Notes: generated by a model from the sequence alone, not told the origin. A stretch of DNA of 64,000 nt from an uncultured Acidobacteriota bacterium (GCA_937859595.1 CALMAH010000014.1:248001-312000); one strand, 5' to 3'. Numbered from the stretch's first letter, positions 53,035-61,846 are shown. Made by a program: numbers and translations.

Positions 53035-53205
53035 AAAAACAAGCAAGCCCTGAGGGTTATCGTAAGTAACCTTCAGGGCGTTTCTTGTTTGGAAAAATGA
53101 TTGCTTTGCTGACGTCTCAGCCGGGCTCGCCGTCTTTGGGAGACGTTTATCCGGGCATTCAAAATGGGAGCGTGGGCAAAGCATTATTACTATTCAAAAC
53201 TTTTG
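53035..53205 (-). ncRNA. Putative structured small RNA or lipase leader/attenuator
   Basis: Downstream of a good minus-strand promoter the transcript would fold in two parts. In the first, TGCTTTGC (53183-53176) pairs with GCAAAGCA (53109-53102 region) and encloses ACGTCTC paired with GAGACGT. In the second, a strong hairpin with GCCCTGA and GGTTA in the stem ends in a T-run (CTTGTTTTT), as in an intrinsic terminator. The predicted RNA is about 170 bases. It could be a free RNA or a switch ahead of the lipase gene 90 bases further on. I could not match it to a known family. Confidence 0.5.
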
Positions 53206-53211
53206 CCGAGT

Positions 53212-53241
53212 ATAGTACCGCTCCCCAGTCATAAGTGTCAA
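53212..53241 (-). promoter_or_regulatory. Sigma-70-like promoter, minus strand
   Basis: On the minus strand TTGACA (53241-53236) and TACTAT (53217-53212) are separated by 18 bases. Transcription would start near 53205 and run toward the structured segment and the lipase gene. Confidence 0.65.
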
Positions 53242-53377
53242 GAGTTTTTTCCATATTAGAAATGTACTGCAGAAATTGAATGCCGATGGTGCGGCATGAG
53301 CGTGCATGTTAAGAATATGCCGCTCCTGCGGAGCTTGGGGTTGCGGCGGGCATCGTATTTATAAACACCATGCTCCT

Positions 53378-53501
53378 AGTGCTTTGTAACTGAAATAATT
53401 AGACAAAGCTTTGCGGCCTTTGCGTGAGATCTTTCACGCCAAGCCCGCCAAGTTCGCAAAGGAAGACAAAAGTTTTCTTATAGTAATTTAGGTTACAGAG
53501 T
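53378..53501. mobile_element. MITE-like palindromic element, family 2 copy 2
   Basis: It begins AGTGCTTTGTAAC and ends GGTTACAGAGT, giving inverted ends, with TTTCACGCCAAGCCCGCC in the centre. It is a relative of the element at 43516-43668. Confidence 0.75.
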
Positions 53502-53562
53502 ATGAGCGGGGCTAAAACCCGAGATCAATGTCGCAGGTCTGACCCCCGATCTCTATTTAGAG

Positions 53563-53690
53563 ATAATTAGACAAAGCTTTGCGGCCTTTGCGTGAGATCT
53601 TTCACGCCAAGCCCGCCAAGTTCGCAAAGGAAGACGAAAGTTTTCTTATAGTAATTTAGGTTACAAAGTATGAGCGGGGCTAAAACCCGA
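53563..53690. mobile_element. MITE-like palindromic element, family 2 copy 3
   Basis: It is nearly identical to the part of copy 2 from ATAATTAGACAAAGC onward and includes the trailing GAGCGGGGCTAAAACCCGA, so the two form a direct repeat of about 125 bases. The left end (AGTGCTTTGTAAC) is missing. Confidence 0.75.
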
Positions 53691-53839
53691 AATAGTTCTT
53701 TTCACGGAGCTAAAACCCGAGATCGTTCTTTTCAAACAGCCTCATCTGACTCGGCACGCAACGCATCCGGAACGGTCAACCCGGCCAAATATCGAGAACT
53801 CAAGAACCAGATCCGACAAACCGACGTATCAACTGCGTC

Positions 53840-55051
53840 ATGCTAAAAACCAAATCAATATTTAGAGCGGCGATAGCGATAATTGCCGCGTTCTCGTTTG
53901 CGAGCGGGCAAGGGGCCGCCGAGCATCGCGCACCCGATGCTCAACTGAGGCAGAGCCTTCAGAAAAAACTGGACGAATGGCACGCGGCGGGGAAATTTCC
54001 GGGGGCGACACTTGGCGTGGTGCTGGCAAACGGCGAGTCGTTTGGGCTGGCGGCCGGCTTTTCGGACGCAGAGGCCAAAACAAGGATGAGGCCAAATGAC
54101 CGGATGCTGGCCGGAAGCGTCGGGAAGACATTTGCGGCGGCGGTCGCACTTCAGCTTGCGGATGAAGGCAAGATCGACCTGGATGCAAAGATCGAGAAAT
54201 ATCTGGGAAAGGAAACGTGGTTCGCGCGGCTGCCGAATGCGCGGGACATCACCATCCGGCAATTGATGAACCACACAAGCGGGCTAGTGCGATATGAATT
54301 CAAGCCGGAATTTGTCCGCGACCTGTTGTCGGGGCCGGACAAAGACTGGAAACCGATAGAGCAGACCGCCTATGTCTTTGACGAAAAGCCTCCGTTCGAA
54401 GCCGGCAAGGGATGGGAATATTCCGATACGAACTACATTGTGCTCGGAATGATAATGGAAAAGGTGACGGGCAGAGCATTTTACGATCTGGCGGACGAGC
54501 GGCTGATAAAGAGATACAAGCTGGCCGGGACGACGCCATCCTACGGGCCGAAGATCGACGGGCTGATCCAGGGCTATGCCGGCGAGCAGAATATATTCAA
54601 CGTCCGAAACCGGATGATCGAGGACGGGAGGCTGCCGTTCAATCCGAAATTCGAATGGACCGGCGGCGGGTATGTATCGACCTCGGAAGACCTGGCTCGC
54701 TGGGCCCGGCTGCTCTACGGCGGCGATGTGCTGAAACCGGCGATGAAGAAAGAGATGCTCGACGGTGTGGCTGCCAGACTGGGGCCAAATGCCAGATACG
54801 GCCTCGGCGTTATCATAAGGCCGACCGATGCCGGTATGAGCTACGGCCATAGCGGATTTTTCCCCGGCTATCTGACCGATATGATGTACTTCCCGGAAAA
54901 GGACATCGCCATCGCGGTCCAGGTAAACACAAGCGTCGGGCAAACGCTCGGCAAACCGCTCAGCCGTCTGCTGGCGGAAATGGCCGAGGCGATCGAAGGG
55001 CCCCGCAAAATAGACACAGGCCGTGCGGAGACCGGGCGACTGGAAAACTGA
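53840..55051 (+). CDS. Exported serine hydrolase, class C beta-lactamase family (first of two)
   Basis: A 403-residue exported protein with a signal peptide (AAIAIIAAFSFASG). The SxxK catalytic pair is Ser93-Lys96 in GSVGKTFA. The second motif is at WEYSDTNYIVLG, where YSD replaces the usual YSN, and the third box is GHSGFFPGY. GYVSTSEDLARWARLL is a further family segment. Such proteins are penicillin-recognising esterases, D-amino-acid peptidases or beta-lactamases; the substrate is unknown. The ribosome-binding site is weak. A related gene follows after 39 bases. Confidence 0.88.
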   Translation: MLKTKSIFRAAIAIIAAFSFASGQGAAEHRAPDAQLRQSLQKKLDEWHAAGKFPGATLGVVLANGESFGLAAGFSDAEAKTRMRPNDRMLAGSVGKTFAAAVALQLADEGKIDLDAKIEKYLGKETWFARLPNARDITIRQLMNHTSGLVRYEFKPEFVRDLLSGPDKDWKPIEQTAYVFDEKPPFEAGKGWEYSDTNYIVLGMIMEKVTGRAFYDLADERLIKRYKLAGTTPSYGPKIDGLIQGYAGEQNIFNVRNRMIEDGRLPFNPKFEWTGGGYVSTSEDLARWARLLYGGDVLKPAMKKEMLDGVAARLGPNARYGLGVIIRPTDAGMSYGHSGFFPGYLTDMMYFPEKDIAIAVQVNTSVGQTLGKPLSRLLAEMAEAIEGPRKIDTGRAETGRLEN

Positions 55052-55090
55052 GACCGGTGCTACAATGTTGGACACCGAACGAGAAAAATC

Positions 55091-56254
55091 ATGAAAAACA
55101 GATCTGCTAAAGCATTATTGAGCGCCACCTTGATCTTGGGCGCGGCGTTTGCGGCGGGCACCATCCCGGCAACGGGCCAGGCACCGGGACTTACGAAAGA
55201 AAAGATCGAGGCGATCGAAAAGCTCGTCTCGGCTGAACGCGACGAGCAAAAGATACCGGGGCTTTCGGTGGCGATAGGCGTCGGCGGCAAGATAGTTTTC
55301 GAACAGGGCTTTGGGCTGGCGGACCTGGAAAATGATGTCCGTGCGACGGCAGCGACGCGATATCGCACGGCCTCGATCGCAAAACCGATGACGGCGGTGG
55401 CGGTGATGCAGCTTGCAGCCGCGGGAAAGCTGGACCTGGACGCGGACATCCGCAAATATTGTCCGGCCTTTCCGGAAAAGAAATGGCCGGTAACGGCTCG
55501 TCAGCTTTTGGCCCATCTGGGCGGCGTCCGACACTATAACCGGCCAGGGGAGGCATCGGGAACGGAGTTTTATCCGAGCGTGGCCGCTTCGCTAGCACTC
55601 TTTAAGGACGAGCCTCTGCTCCACGAACCGGGGACGCGATATCATTACACCACATACGGTTATACGGTGCTCGGATGTGCGATAGAGGGTGCTTCGGGGG
55701 AAAGTTATGAGGCAATAATGGCCCGGTCGGTCTTTGGACCGGCGGGTATGACGAGGACCGTTATCGACAGCCACCAGGCTGTGATCGCGAACCGTTCGCG
55801 GGGCTATTCGATGCTGAACGATGCCGCCTACAGGCAGCTTTCGGACGATCTGAAGAAGGTGCTTCGGCCGAACGAGGTCTATAACGCACAGCTCCACGAC
55901 ACGAGCATGAAGATACCCGGCGGGGGCCTGCTTTCGACCTCGGGCGACCTTGTGAGATTTGCGTTCGCAGCAGGCGACGGTAAATTGCTCGACAGCAAGT
56001 GGCGGGAATTGATGTGGACGCGGCAGCGGACCACCGGCGGCGAAGATCTGCCCTACGGGCTGGGGTGGGGCATAAACGTTATCGACGGCGGGATAAGGCT
56101 GATCGGGCACAGCGGAAGCCAGGCGGGCACCTCAACATTTCTTGCGTACGCGCGGGACCGGGGCGTTGCGGTGGCGGTGATGTGCAACCGCGACGGGGCC
56201 AGTGCAAACCGGATAACGCTGCGGCTGCTGGAGATAATGACACGGGAGGAATAG
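55091..56254 (+). CDS. Exported serine hydrolase, class C beta-lactamase family (second of two)
   Basis: A 387-residue protein with an export signal (ALLSATLILGAAFAAG). Catalytic Ser95 and Lys98 are in TASIAKPMTA, the tyrosine box is HYTTYGYTVLG, and the third box reads GHSGSQAG. GGGLLSTSGDLVRFAFA is the conserved loop. It shares the fold with the preceding protein but is not a recent duplicate. It is probably cotranscribed with the gene before and with the M20 hydrolase 100 bases after. Confidence 0.9.
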   Translation: MKNRSAKALLSATLILGAAFAAGTIPATGQAPGLTKEKIEAIEKLVSAERDEQKIPGLSVAIGVGGKIVFEQGFGLADLENDVRATAATRYRTASIAKPMTAVAVMQLAAAGKLDLDADIRKYCPAFPEKKWPVTARQLLAHLGGVRHYNRPGEASGTEFYPSVAASLALFKDEPLLHEPGTRYHYTTYGYTVLGCAIEGASGESYEAIMARSVFGPAGMTRTVIDSHQAVIANRSRGYSMLNDAAYRQLSDDLKKVLRPNEVYNAQLHDTSMKIPGGGLLSTSGDLVRFAFAAGDGKLLDSKWRELMWTRQRTTGGEDLPYGLGWGINVIDGGIRLIGHSGSQAGTSTFLAYARDRGVAVAVMCNRDGASANRITLRLLEIMTREE

Positions 56255-56354
56255 GCCGCTCGGGCGGGCAAAGCGGTTTTGTGAACAACGCGGTATTGGC
56301 AATCCGGCGTTCTGAGAATACAATATTCCCACTTAACGCTTTCCGGAGACATCA

Positions 56355-57641
56355 ATGAAACTTTTCCTTAGCTTGCTTTTTGTTATGACACTGACCGCAA
56401 CACCAGCCGCCGCAACCGACATGAGCCGCGAGATAGAGGCCGCCACAATGAAGCTGATGCCAAAGGTGATCGAATGGCGGCGGCACGTCCATCAATACCC
56501 GGAGCTCGGCAACCGGGAGTTCAAGACGGCGAAATTCGTAGAAGACCATCTGCGGGGGCTCGGGATGGAGGTCCGTACGGGGATCGCCCATACGGGCGTG
56601 GTCGGGATCTTGAGAGGCGGGCAGCCGGGGCCTGTGATCGGGCTGCGTGCGGATATGGACGCGCTGCCCGTGACGGAAAGGAACGATCTGCCGTTCCGCT
56701 CGCGCGAGACGGCGGAATATGCGGGCAACACGGTCGGTGTGATGCACGCCTGCGGGCACGATGCACACGTGGCGATGCTGATGGGCGCGGCAGAGGTGCT
56801 GGCCGGGATGAAGGACAAGATAAAGGGCACGGTCGTCTTTATCTTTCAGCCGGCGGAAGAGGGGCCGCCCCCGGGTGAAGAGGGCGGTGCCGAACTGATG
56901 GTGAAAGAGGGCGTGATGAACGACCCGAAGATAGAGGCCATTTTCGGGATACACATAAATTCGCGGACCGAGGCCGGGACGATCAAATATAAACCGGGTT
57001 CGATAATGGCCGCCAGCGACTGGTTCGAGATAAAGGTAAAAGGCCGCCAGACCCACGGCGCGTATCCCTGGCTGGGGACGGACCCGATAGCGGCGGCGAC
57101 GCAGATCTATACGGGACTGCAGATGATAGTGGCCCGGCAATCTGACCTGCCAAAAGCGCCGGTGGTGATAACGGTAGGGCGGATAAGCGGCGGGGTGCGC
57201 GAGAACATCATCCCGGAAGAACTGGTGATGGCGGGGACGATCAGGACGCTGGACGCCGAGATGCAGAAAGACGTCCACGAGCGGATCCGCCGGACGGCAA
57301 CGAGCATCGCCGAGAGCATGGGGGCGAGCGTTGAGATAAATATCGAGACAAAGGCACCGGTGACCCACAACACGCCGGAACTGGTGGAGCGGATGCTGCC
57401 CTCGCTGCACAAGGCGGCCGGGCGTGAGAACGTAACGATGGGCGAATGGGTGACGGGGGCGGAGGATTTCTCATTTTTCCAGACGGTGCCGTCATTTTAT
57501 TTCTTTGTCGGAGGGATGCCGAAGGGAATGGACCCCAAGGACGCCCCGCCGCACCACACGCCGGATTTTTACATTGACGACAGCAGGCTTGACGTAGGCG
57601 TAAAGGCATTTGCGAACATCGTCTTTGACTATCCGCAATAG
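56355..57641 (+). CDS. Exported M20 family amidohydrolase
   Basis: A 428-residue zinc hydrolase with a signal peptide (KLFLSLLFVMTLTATPAAA). The metal and catalytic motifs are LRADMDALPV, MHACGHDAHVAMLMGAA and PAEEGPPPGEEGGA, as in hippurate or N-acyl-amino-acid amidohydrolases. The dimerisation domain starts around GRQTHGAYPWLGTDPI. It cleaves an acyl-amino acid or peptide amide in the periplasm. With the two serine hydrolases upstream it suggests a peptide or peptidoglycan-fragment breakdown cluster. Confidence 0.92.
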   Translation: MKLFLSLLFVMTLTATPAAATDMSREIEAATMKLMPKVIEWRRHVHQYPELGNREFKTAKFVEDHLRGLGMEVRTGIAHTGVVGILRGGQPGPVIGLRADMDALPVTERNDLPFRSRETAEYAGNTVGVMHACGHDAHVAMLMGAAEVLAGMKDKIKGTVVFIFQPAEEGPPPGEEGGAELMVKEGVMNDPKIEAIFGIHINSRTEAGTIKYKPGSIMAASDWFEIKVKGRQTHGAYPWLGTDPIAAATQIYTGLQMIVARQSDLPKAPVVITVGRISGGVRENIIPEELVMAGTIRTLDAEMQKDVHERIRRTATSIAESMGASVEINIETKAPVTHNTPELVERMLPSLHKAAGRENVTMGEWVTGAEDFSFFQTVPSFYFFVGGMPKGMDPKDAPPHHTPDFYIDDSRLDVGVKAFANIVFDYPQ

Positions 57642-57699
57642 CAAGAACGCCCAGGGCCGTACAGCGGTCTCGTGAGGCCATCGCAAAAGGAGGCAGAAG

Positions 57700-58341
57700 A
57701 TGAAGGTTTGCCGCACGTGCCACAGCGCATTCCCAGACGGATATCAGAACTGTCCGAAAGACGGTTCGCGGCTGGAGCAGCAGATGCTCTTCGGGCACCA
57801 GCAGACCGCACGCGAAGGCTCGTCAAAGATGATCTTTATCGTGGCGGGGGTCGCCGGGATCGCGTTTGTCTTTGTCATGGCCATCGCGTTACTGACGGCC
57901 TTCTTTCTGCTGCGACAGCCGTCGAACGCGGGGCCGGAGGCGGAGGCTGAAAGGCTGGTGACGCTGCCGACGGTGGACAATGCGGAACCGGTAGAGGAAG
58001 ACGATGCCGGCAAGCCCGATGAAAGCCGGAAAGGAGAGCCGACAGACAAGCGGCCGGAGCAGATCTCGGGCGGAGTGCTCAACGGAAAGGCCAAGAAGCT
58101 TCCCAAACCGGACTATTCGCCGGCTGCAAAAGCGGTGAAAGCGGAAGGGCTGGTCACCGTTCAGGTCCTTGTTGACACAAAGGGAAAGGTCGCCTTTGCA
58201 ACAGCCGTGAGCGGGCACCCGTTACTGAGGCCCGCGGCGGTCAAGGCGGCGAAGGCGGCTGAATTTGCCCCGACAACGTTGTCGGGAAAGCCGGTCGAGG
58301 TGTCCGGCGTGTTGACATACAACTTTGTCGCTCCCGATTGA
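57700..58341 (+). CDS. Zinc-ribbon membrane protein with TonB C-terminal domain
   Basis: A 213-residue protein with an N-terminal zinc ribbon (CRTCHSAFPDGYQNCPKDGS) in the cytoplasm, one membrane helix (IFIVAGVAGIAFVFVMAIAL) and a periplasmic acidic linker. The C-terminal TonB-like domain is at about 130-213 (PDYSPAAKAVKAEGLVTVQV, then VSGHPLLRPAAVKAAKAAEF). TonB domains contact outer-membrane receptors, but the missing PDZ-like contacts and the zinc ribbon make this an atypical energy transducer. The next gene has the same N-terminal layout. Confidence 0.85.
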   Translation: MKVCRTCHSAFPDGYQNCPKDGSRLEQQMLFGHQQTAREGSSKMIFIVAGVAGIAFVFVMAIALLTAFFLLRQPSNAGPEAEAERLVTLPTVDNAEPVEEDDAGKPDESRKGEPTDKRPEQISGGVLNGKAKKLPKPDYSPAAKAVKAEGLVTVQVLVDTKGKVAFATAVSGHPLLRPAAVKAAKAAEFAPTTLSGKPVEVSGVLTYNFVAPD

Positions 58342-58409
58342 AATCTCCCCAAATGATGCTAGAATCCGGTTAGCTTTCCCAAACCGCAATATCGATCCGG
58401 AACCAGCCT

Positions 58410-59201
58410 ATGAAATATTGCCCGACCTGCGAGACACGCTACGACGAGGAAATTTTACGTTTTTGTATGAAAGACGGTACTCCGCTGGTTGATGAGGAAG
58501 AGCCGAACTTTATCCAGATGCCGAGCGAGAGCCTGGAGCAGCCGATCGAGGACGAGCCGGACGAGGTGACCATTGTCAGAAAGGCGCCGGTGGTGCCGAT
58601 ACCGCCGCCGAGCCTGGACGAAGAAGACGAGACACCGCCGCAGCCGGAGCCGCCGTCCCAGCGGATAGTTGTGCCGATGGCCGCGCCGCCGCAGCCGGAA
58701 CCGCCGAGAGCCCGCGTAGTGCCCTATCAGGAGCCGCCGAGAAGGCCGAACACATTTCTGGTGGTGATCTTGACGATGTTCGGGACGACAGCATTGCTCG
58801 GAATGGGTGCGCTGGGTTTTTGGCTGTTGACACGCGGGACGGCCGAGAACGCGAACGTCAATATCAACGCAAACTTTGCGAATCAGGACCTGAACGTAAA
58901 TTCCAATCTGGGGCTTAATGGCAATTTTGATTTTAACGGCATCGGAAACTTCAACACGAACATCGGCAACACAAATAGCGACACGAACGCAAACCTAAAG
59001 ACGCCGACGCCGACACCCACTCAGACCCCAACACCCACGCCGACACCGACGCCGACCGAAAAACCCGACCCGACGCCGACACTCACGCCGACACCGACAC
59101 CGGTCAGGACGCCGCTGCCGACGCCTTCGCCGACGATAATCAGGCCCGGGTCGAGCCCGAGCCCACCGCCGGCGACACCCGACAACAGAATGAGCCAATA
59201 G
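58410..59201 (+). CDS. Zinc-ribbon membrane protein with Asn-rich and Thr-Pro repeat tail
   Basis: A 263-residue protein with an N-terminal zinc ribbon (MKYCPTCETRYDEEILRFCM), a long proline- and glutamate-rich segment and one helix (TFLVVILTMFGTTALLGMGA). The periplasmic tail is of two kinds: an Asn-rich stretch (ENANVNINANFANQDLNVNS) and a run of TPTPTP units at about 196-245. The low-complexity tail looks like a wall-spanning spacer. It follows the TonB-like gene by 68 bases and shares its ribbon-helix-tail design. Confidence 0.85.
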   Translation: MKYCPTCETRYDEEILRFCMKDGTPLVDEEEPNFIQMPSESLEQPIEDEPDEVTIVRKAPVVPIPPPSLDEEDETPPQPEPPSQRIVVPMAAPPQPEPPRARVVPYQEPPRRPNTFLVVILTMFGTTALLGMGALGFWLLTRGTAENANVNINANFANQDLNVNSNLGLNGNFDFNGIGNFNTNIGNTNSDTNANLKTPTPTPTQTPTPTPTPTPTEKPDPTPTLTPTPTPVRTPLPTPSPTIIRPGSSPSPPPATPDNRMSQ

Positions 59202-59207
59202 CCTCGA

Positions 59208-60584
59208 TCAACCGCCGAGTTCGTACGCCGCCATGACCGCCTTTCGCGGATCTACGACGCCCCAGCCCTGGCGGTCCACTTCGTAGTGGGGCAGGCGTTC
59301 GGCCGTGGTGATGAGTATACGCTTGATCTGCTGAGGCGAGAGCGATGGGTTTGCCTCGACCATCTGTGCGACGATCGAAGAAACGATGGGGGCGGAGAAC
59401 GATGTGCCGTCAACGTACTTGTAGTGTTTGGTGATGACGTTTTCGTGGCGGCGCTTGAGAGCGATGATCTGGCGTACGGTGTGAACGTGACGGTCGAGAG
59501 CGGCGTCGAGTTCGCCATCGACGCCCTCGTGGTCACGGATGATCTGGTGAAGGTCGCCGTCGTCGCTCTTGTCCAGAGCCTCGAGCAATGACGCCTGTTG
59601 GGCGGTGGGCGTGTTCGGCAAAATGGGGGCAGGCACCCAGATCGATGGAGCGATGACCTCAGGTTTTTGCAGGCCGTCGATAGTGGGGCCGTACGAGGAT
59701 CGGTACATGCCGCGGCGGGCGCGGTTCAACGAATTCTTGTCGTCGAGGCCGCCGACGGCTATCGCCGATGGAGCGCTCGCGGGAGGCACGACCGGATGGT
59801 CAGGCAGATGGCCCGAATTCCCTACCGCACAGACGACCGTTATGCCCTCGGCGGTACAGCGTTCGACGGCCTGCGAGAGCGGGTCGGTCAGGTAATGCTG
59901 AACGTCGTCACCGCCTGCGGAGATATTGATGACGCGAACACCAAAGCGGTCTTTGTTTCTGAGCACCCATTCGAGTCCGTCGAGGATATTCTGATCGGTA
60001 ATGCGGCCGGTGCGGGCAAGTTTTACGAGAACAACATCTGCATCTGGTGCAATGCCGCGATAGAATCCGTTCGAAAGCGAACCGTTGCCGGCCGCCACGA
60101 CCGAGGTCATCATGCCGTGCCAGCTTGCGACATCGGGCTGAAACAGTGAGCTGAGGTCGCCATCCTCGCGAAGCAGGTCGCGATAGCCGACGATGCGGTT
60201 CTTCGGCGTGGTCAGATCGACATGCGGATAAAAGCCGGAATCGAGAAAAGCGATGGTGACGCCGCGTCCCGTGAACCGCTCGTCGGCATCAAGCCGGAGC
60301 GGGGTCGAGAGCACGTGAGAACCGTCTTTTTGAACCGCCGCGTCCTTTACGATCTGATCCTTTGCCTTTTCAAAAAGCCGGAGACAGCGTGAGCAGACGG
60401 CCTGGAACTCTGCCGTATCGGGAGCATTTGCACCGATCAGCCGTTGGAGATCGTCGTCAAGTACGCGCATCGGGACAAATTCGTCCAGCGTCTCGCGCGA
60501 ACAGACCGGACAGACACTCTCGCCCGCCGCGATGTCTGCACTGGTCTTGTGTCTGGAGAAAAAAGAGGTTTCCTGCGGGGTCAT
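59208..60584 (-). CDS. Cytoplasmic S8 subtilisin-family peptidase with N-terminal Cys motifs
   Basis: A 458-residue serine peptidase with the triad Asp115 (FLDSGFYPHVDL), His156 (WHGMMTSVVAAG) and Ser395 (GTSFSAPIVSS); Asn256 in VGNSGHLPDH is the oxyanion residue. There is no signal peptide. Residues 25-28 (CPVC) and 64-67 (CSRC) form a possible zinc site. Between Asn256 and Ser395 a charged helical insert of about 70 residues (310-385) is present. It is likely an intracellular protease, not an exported degradative one. Confidence 0.9.
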   Translation of the reverse strand: MTPQETSFFSRHKTSADIAAGESVCPVCSRETLDEFVPMRVLDDDLQRLIGANAPDTAEFQAVCSRCLRLFEKAKDQIVKDAAVQKDGSHVLSTPLRLDADERFTGRGVTIAFLDSGFYPHVDLTTPKNRIVGYRDLLREDGDLSSLFQPDVASWHGMMTSVVAAGNGSLSNGFYRGIAPDADVVLVKLARTGRITDQNILDGLEWVLRNKDRFGVRVINISAGGDDVQHYLTDPLSQAVERCTAEGITVVCAVGNSGHLPDHPVVPPASAPSAIAVGGLDDKNSLNRARRGMYRSSYGPTIDGLQKPEVIAPSIWVPAPILPNTPTAQQASLLEALDKSDDGDLHQIIRDHEGVDGELDAALDRHVHTVRQIIALKRRHENVITKHYKYVDGTSFSAPIVSSIVAQMVEANPSLSPQQIKRILITTAERLPHYEVDRQGWGVVDPRKAVMAAYELGG

Positions 60585-60984
60585 TTTCAGCTAGACAAGT
60601 TTTCCACAAGCCGCCTTCAAATGCAATTTGAGTAGCCCCGGCAGACTGGAACAAAGGGAGCCAAGGCAGATCTAACCCAGATTACGCATTAAGGGCTTTG
60701 TTGATACTGTTTTTGCTTTGCGTGAAACCGGCTTTTTCCACGCAAAGACGCCAAGTTCGCAAAGAGTATTCGCAAAGAAGAGAAAGAATCAACATCATAG
60801 TTTCTAATGTGTAATCCGGGTTTAAGGAAATTTTGTCTTTGCTCGACAATTTGGGAACACTACAAATCCGAACGGGATACGAATATATATATAGAGTCTC
60901 AGAAAACGCGCTCCCATATGGAGGAGTGGCTGGTATTTGACCGAGATAATGAAAGCGGGAAAGTGGCGAAATGTAAGGGCATTT
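60585..60984. other. Intergenic region carrying a MITE-like element
   Basis: The 400 bases hold the element at 60675-60821. A plus-strand open frame from 60807 begins inside it, encodes no recognisable family and is not called. Base composition becomes AT-rich here and stays so up to about 63.1 kb. Confidence 0.6.
60675..60821. mobile_element. MITE-like palindromic element, family 1 copy 2
   Basis: It is a near-copy of 36828-36990, 147 bases long, lacking a 16-base segment (TTCCTTGCGGCTTTGC) of copy 1. The ends ACCCAGATTACGCATTA and TAATGTGTAATCCGGGT are inverted. Confidence 0.8.
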
Positions 60985-61575
60985 CTATCTATGCGCCCTC
61001 AAAGCCTCGCTTATATGCTTTGCAAACCGAAGCACACTCGCGGTTTCGCCAAAAATATGAACATGAAATCTACCGATACTGAATGTCAGAGATGATCTTG
61101 CTCCCTTCTTGTCTCGTGGCCTGAGATAAGAACCATTATCCCCAAACTCAGACATATCTTTTCCTTCGATTCCAGCCGAAATATATTCAATGTCCTTGCT
61201 CTTCTCGAAAGATGATCTTGCCTGTTCAGCGGATGTATAGGCATTTATAGAAATGTCAATCTCTTTCTCTTTATATTTCCAACGCCTAAAAGAAGTTTCG
61301 CTCCGCGACGAAGATCGGTCCAGTACCAGCTTCCATTCCGGTTCCTTTTCTTTGATAAGGAATTCGGTACGGGAATTCAATAGCGAACCGACATCTGTTT
61401 GTTCTGTATTCTCCACTTTTTCCGGCGGCGTAGGCTGTACCGACACGATCTGCTTTGAGTCTTGCTGCGGTGTCATTTCCCCTGCGCTCTTGAATAAGAA
61501 ATCTTGTCCGGCTACTATTGAAATAACTAAAGCAACAACCGCGAAAACTATTATCGCAGGAACTAATAATTTCAT
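60985..61575 (-). CDS. Membrane-anchored hypothetical protein, tandem paralogue A
   Basis: A 196-residue protein with one N-terminal helix (MKLLVPAIIVFAVVALVISI) and a periplasmic domain of unknown family (EKEPEWKLVLDRSSSRSETS, then KYKEKEIDISINAYTSAEQA, then SFEKSKDIEYISAGIEGKDM). It is homologous along its length to the gene at 61847-62434. I chose the ATG at 61575, which has GGGAGG in front; the longer frame from 61749 has no family match. It is AT-rich relative to the window. Confidence 0.75.
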   Translation of the reverse strand: MKLLVPAIIVFAVVALVISIVAGQDFLFKSAGEMTPQQDSKQIVSVQPTPPEKVENTEQTDVGSLLNSRTEFLIKEKEPEWKLVLDRSSSRSETSFRRWKYKEKEIDISINAYTSAEQARSSFEKSKDIEYISAGIEGKDMSEFGDNGSYLRPRDKKGARSSLTFSIGRFHVHIFGETASVLRFAKHISEALRAHR

Positions 61576-61707
61576 AATATCCCTCCCAGAATGATATACG
61601 CACTTCATCCGATCCGCCAGATCGGTGCCGGCATTTTTGAGCAGACGTAAGCGCCCGAAGATGCTCTCCCCAGGAAAAATTTGAGTTTTGCGGACTTTTG
61701 GCCGAGT

Positions 61708-61770
61708 AGCGCGATCTTTGAGTGACGATCTCGCGCTTTTTACCCCCAAATCTAAGACTTTTGGGGGTCG
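61708..61770 (+). terminator. Two adjacent hairpins with T-runs on the plus strand
   Basis: AGCGCGA (61708-61714) pairs with TCGCGCT (61731-61737), followed by TTTT. ACCCCCAAA (61742-61750) pairs with TTTGGGGGT (61760-61768), followed by CGTTTTTGC. Both would terminate plus-strand transcripts, yet no plus-strand gene lies upstream. Confidence 0.5.
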
Positions 61771-61846
61771 TTTTTGCTTTATTTGAATTTTTCGCCTGTT
61801 TCTGTCGTTTCCACCGCTTATTCACCGCGTCACTGCTTCACCCCCG

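Larger units (their letters stand above)
52944..53839. other. Large intergenic region with a structured RNA candidate and repeats
   Basis: The 896 bases contain no credible protein gene. From left to right they hold a minus-strand terminator-like hairpin (53033-53092), a folded segment (53101-53183), a minus-strand promoter (53212-53241), two copies of a MITE-like element (53378-53501 and 53563-53690), and short units of GGGGCTAAAACCCGAGA between and after them. Confidence 0.7.

Noticed and set aside
53101-53183. A cyclic-di-GMP (GEMM) riboswitch
   Set aside because: The segment has CAGCCGGG and GCAAAGC on the plus strand, but their order, spacing and the missing tetraloop-receptor parts do not fit the GEMM pattern, and the promoter faces the other way.
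60807-61082. A 91-codon plus-strand open frame
   Set aside because: It starts inside a MITE-like element, overlaps the 3' end of the minus-strand paralogue A gene, has no ribosome-binding site and no family match.
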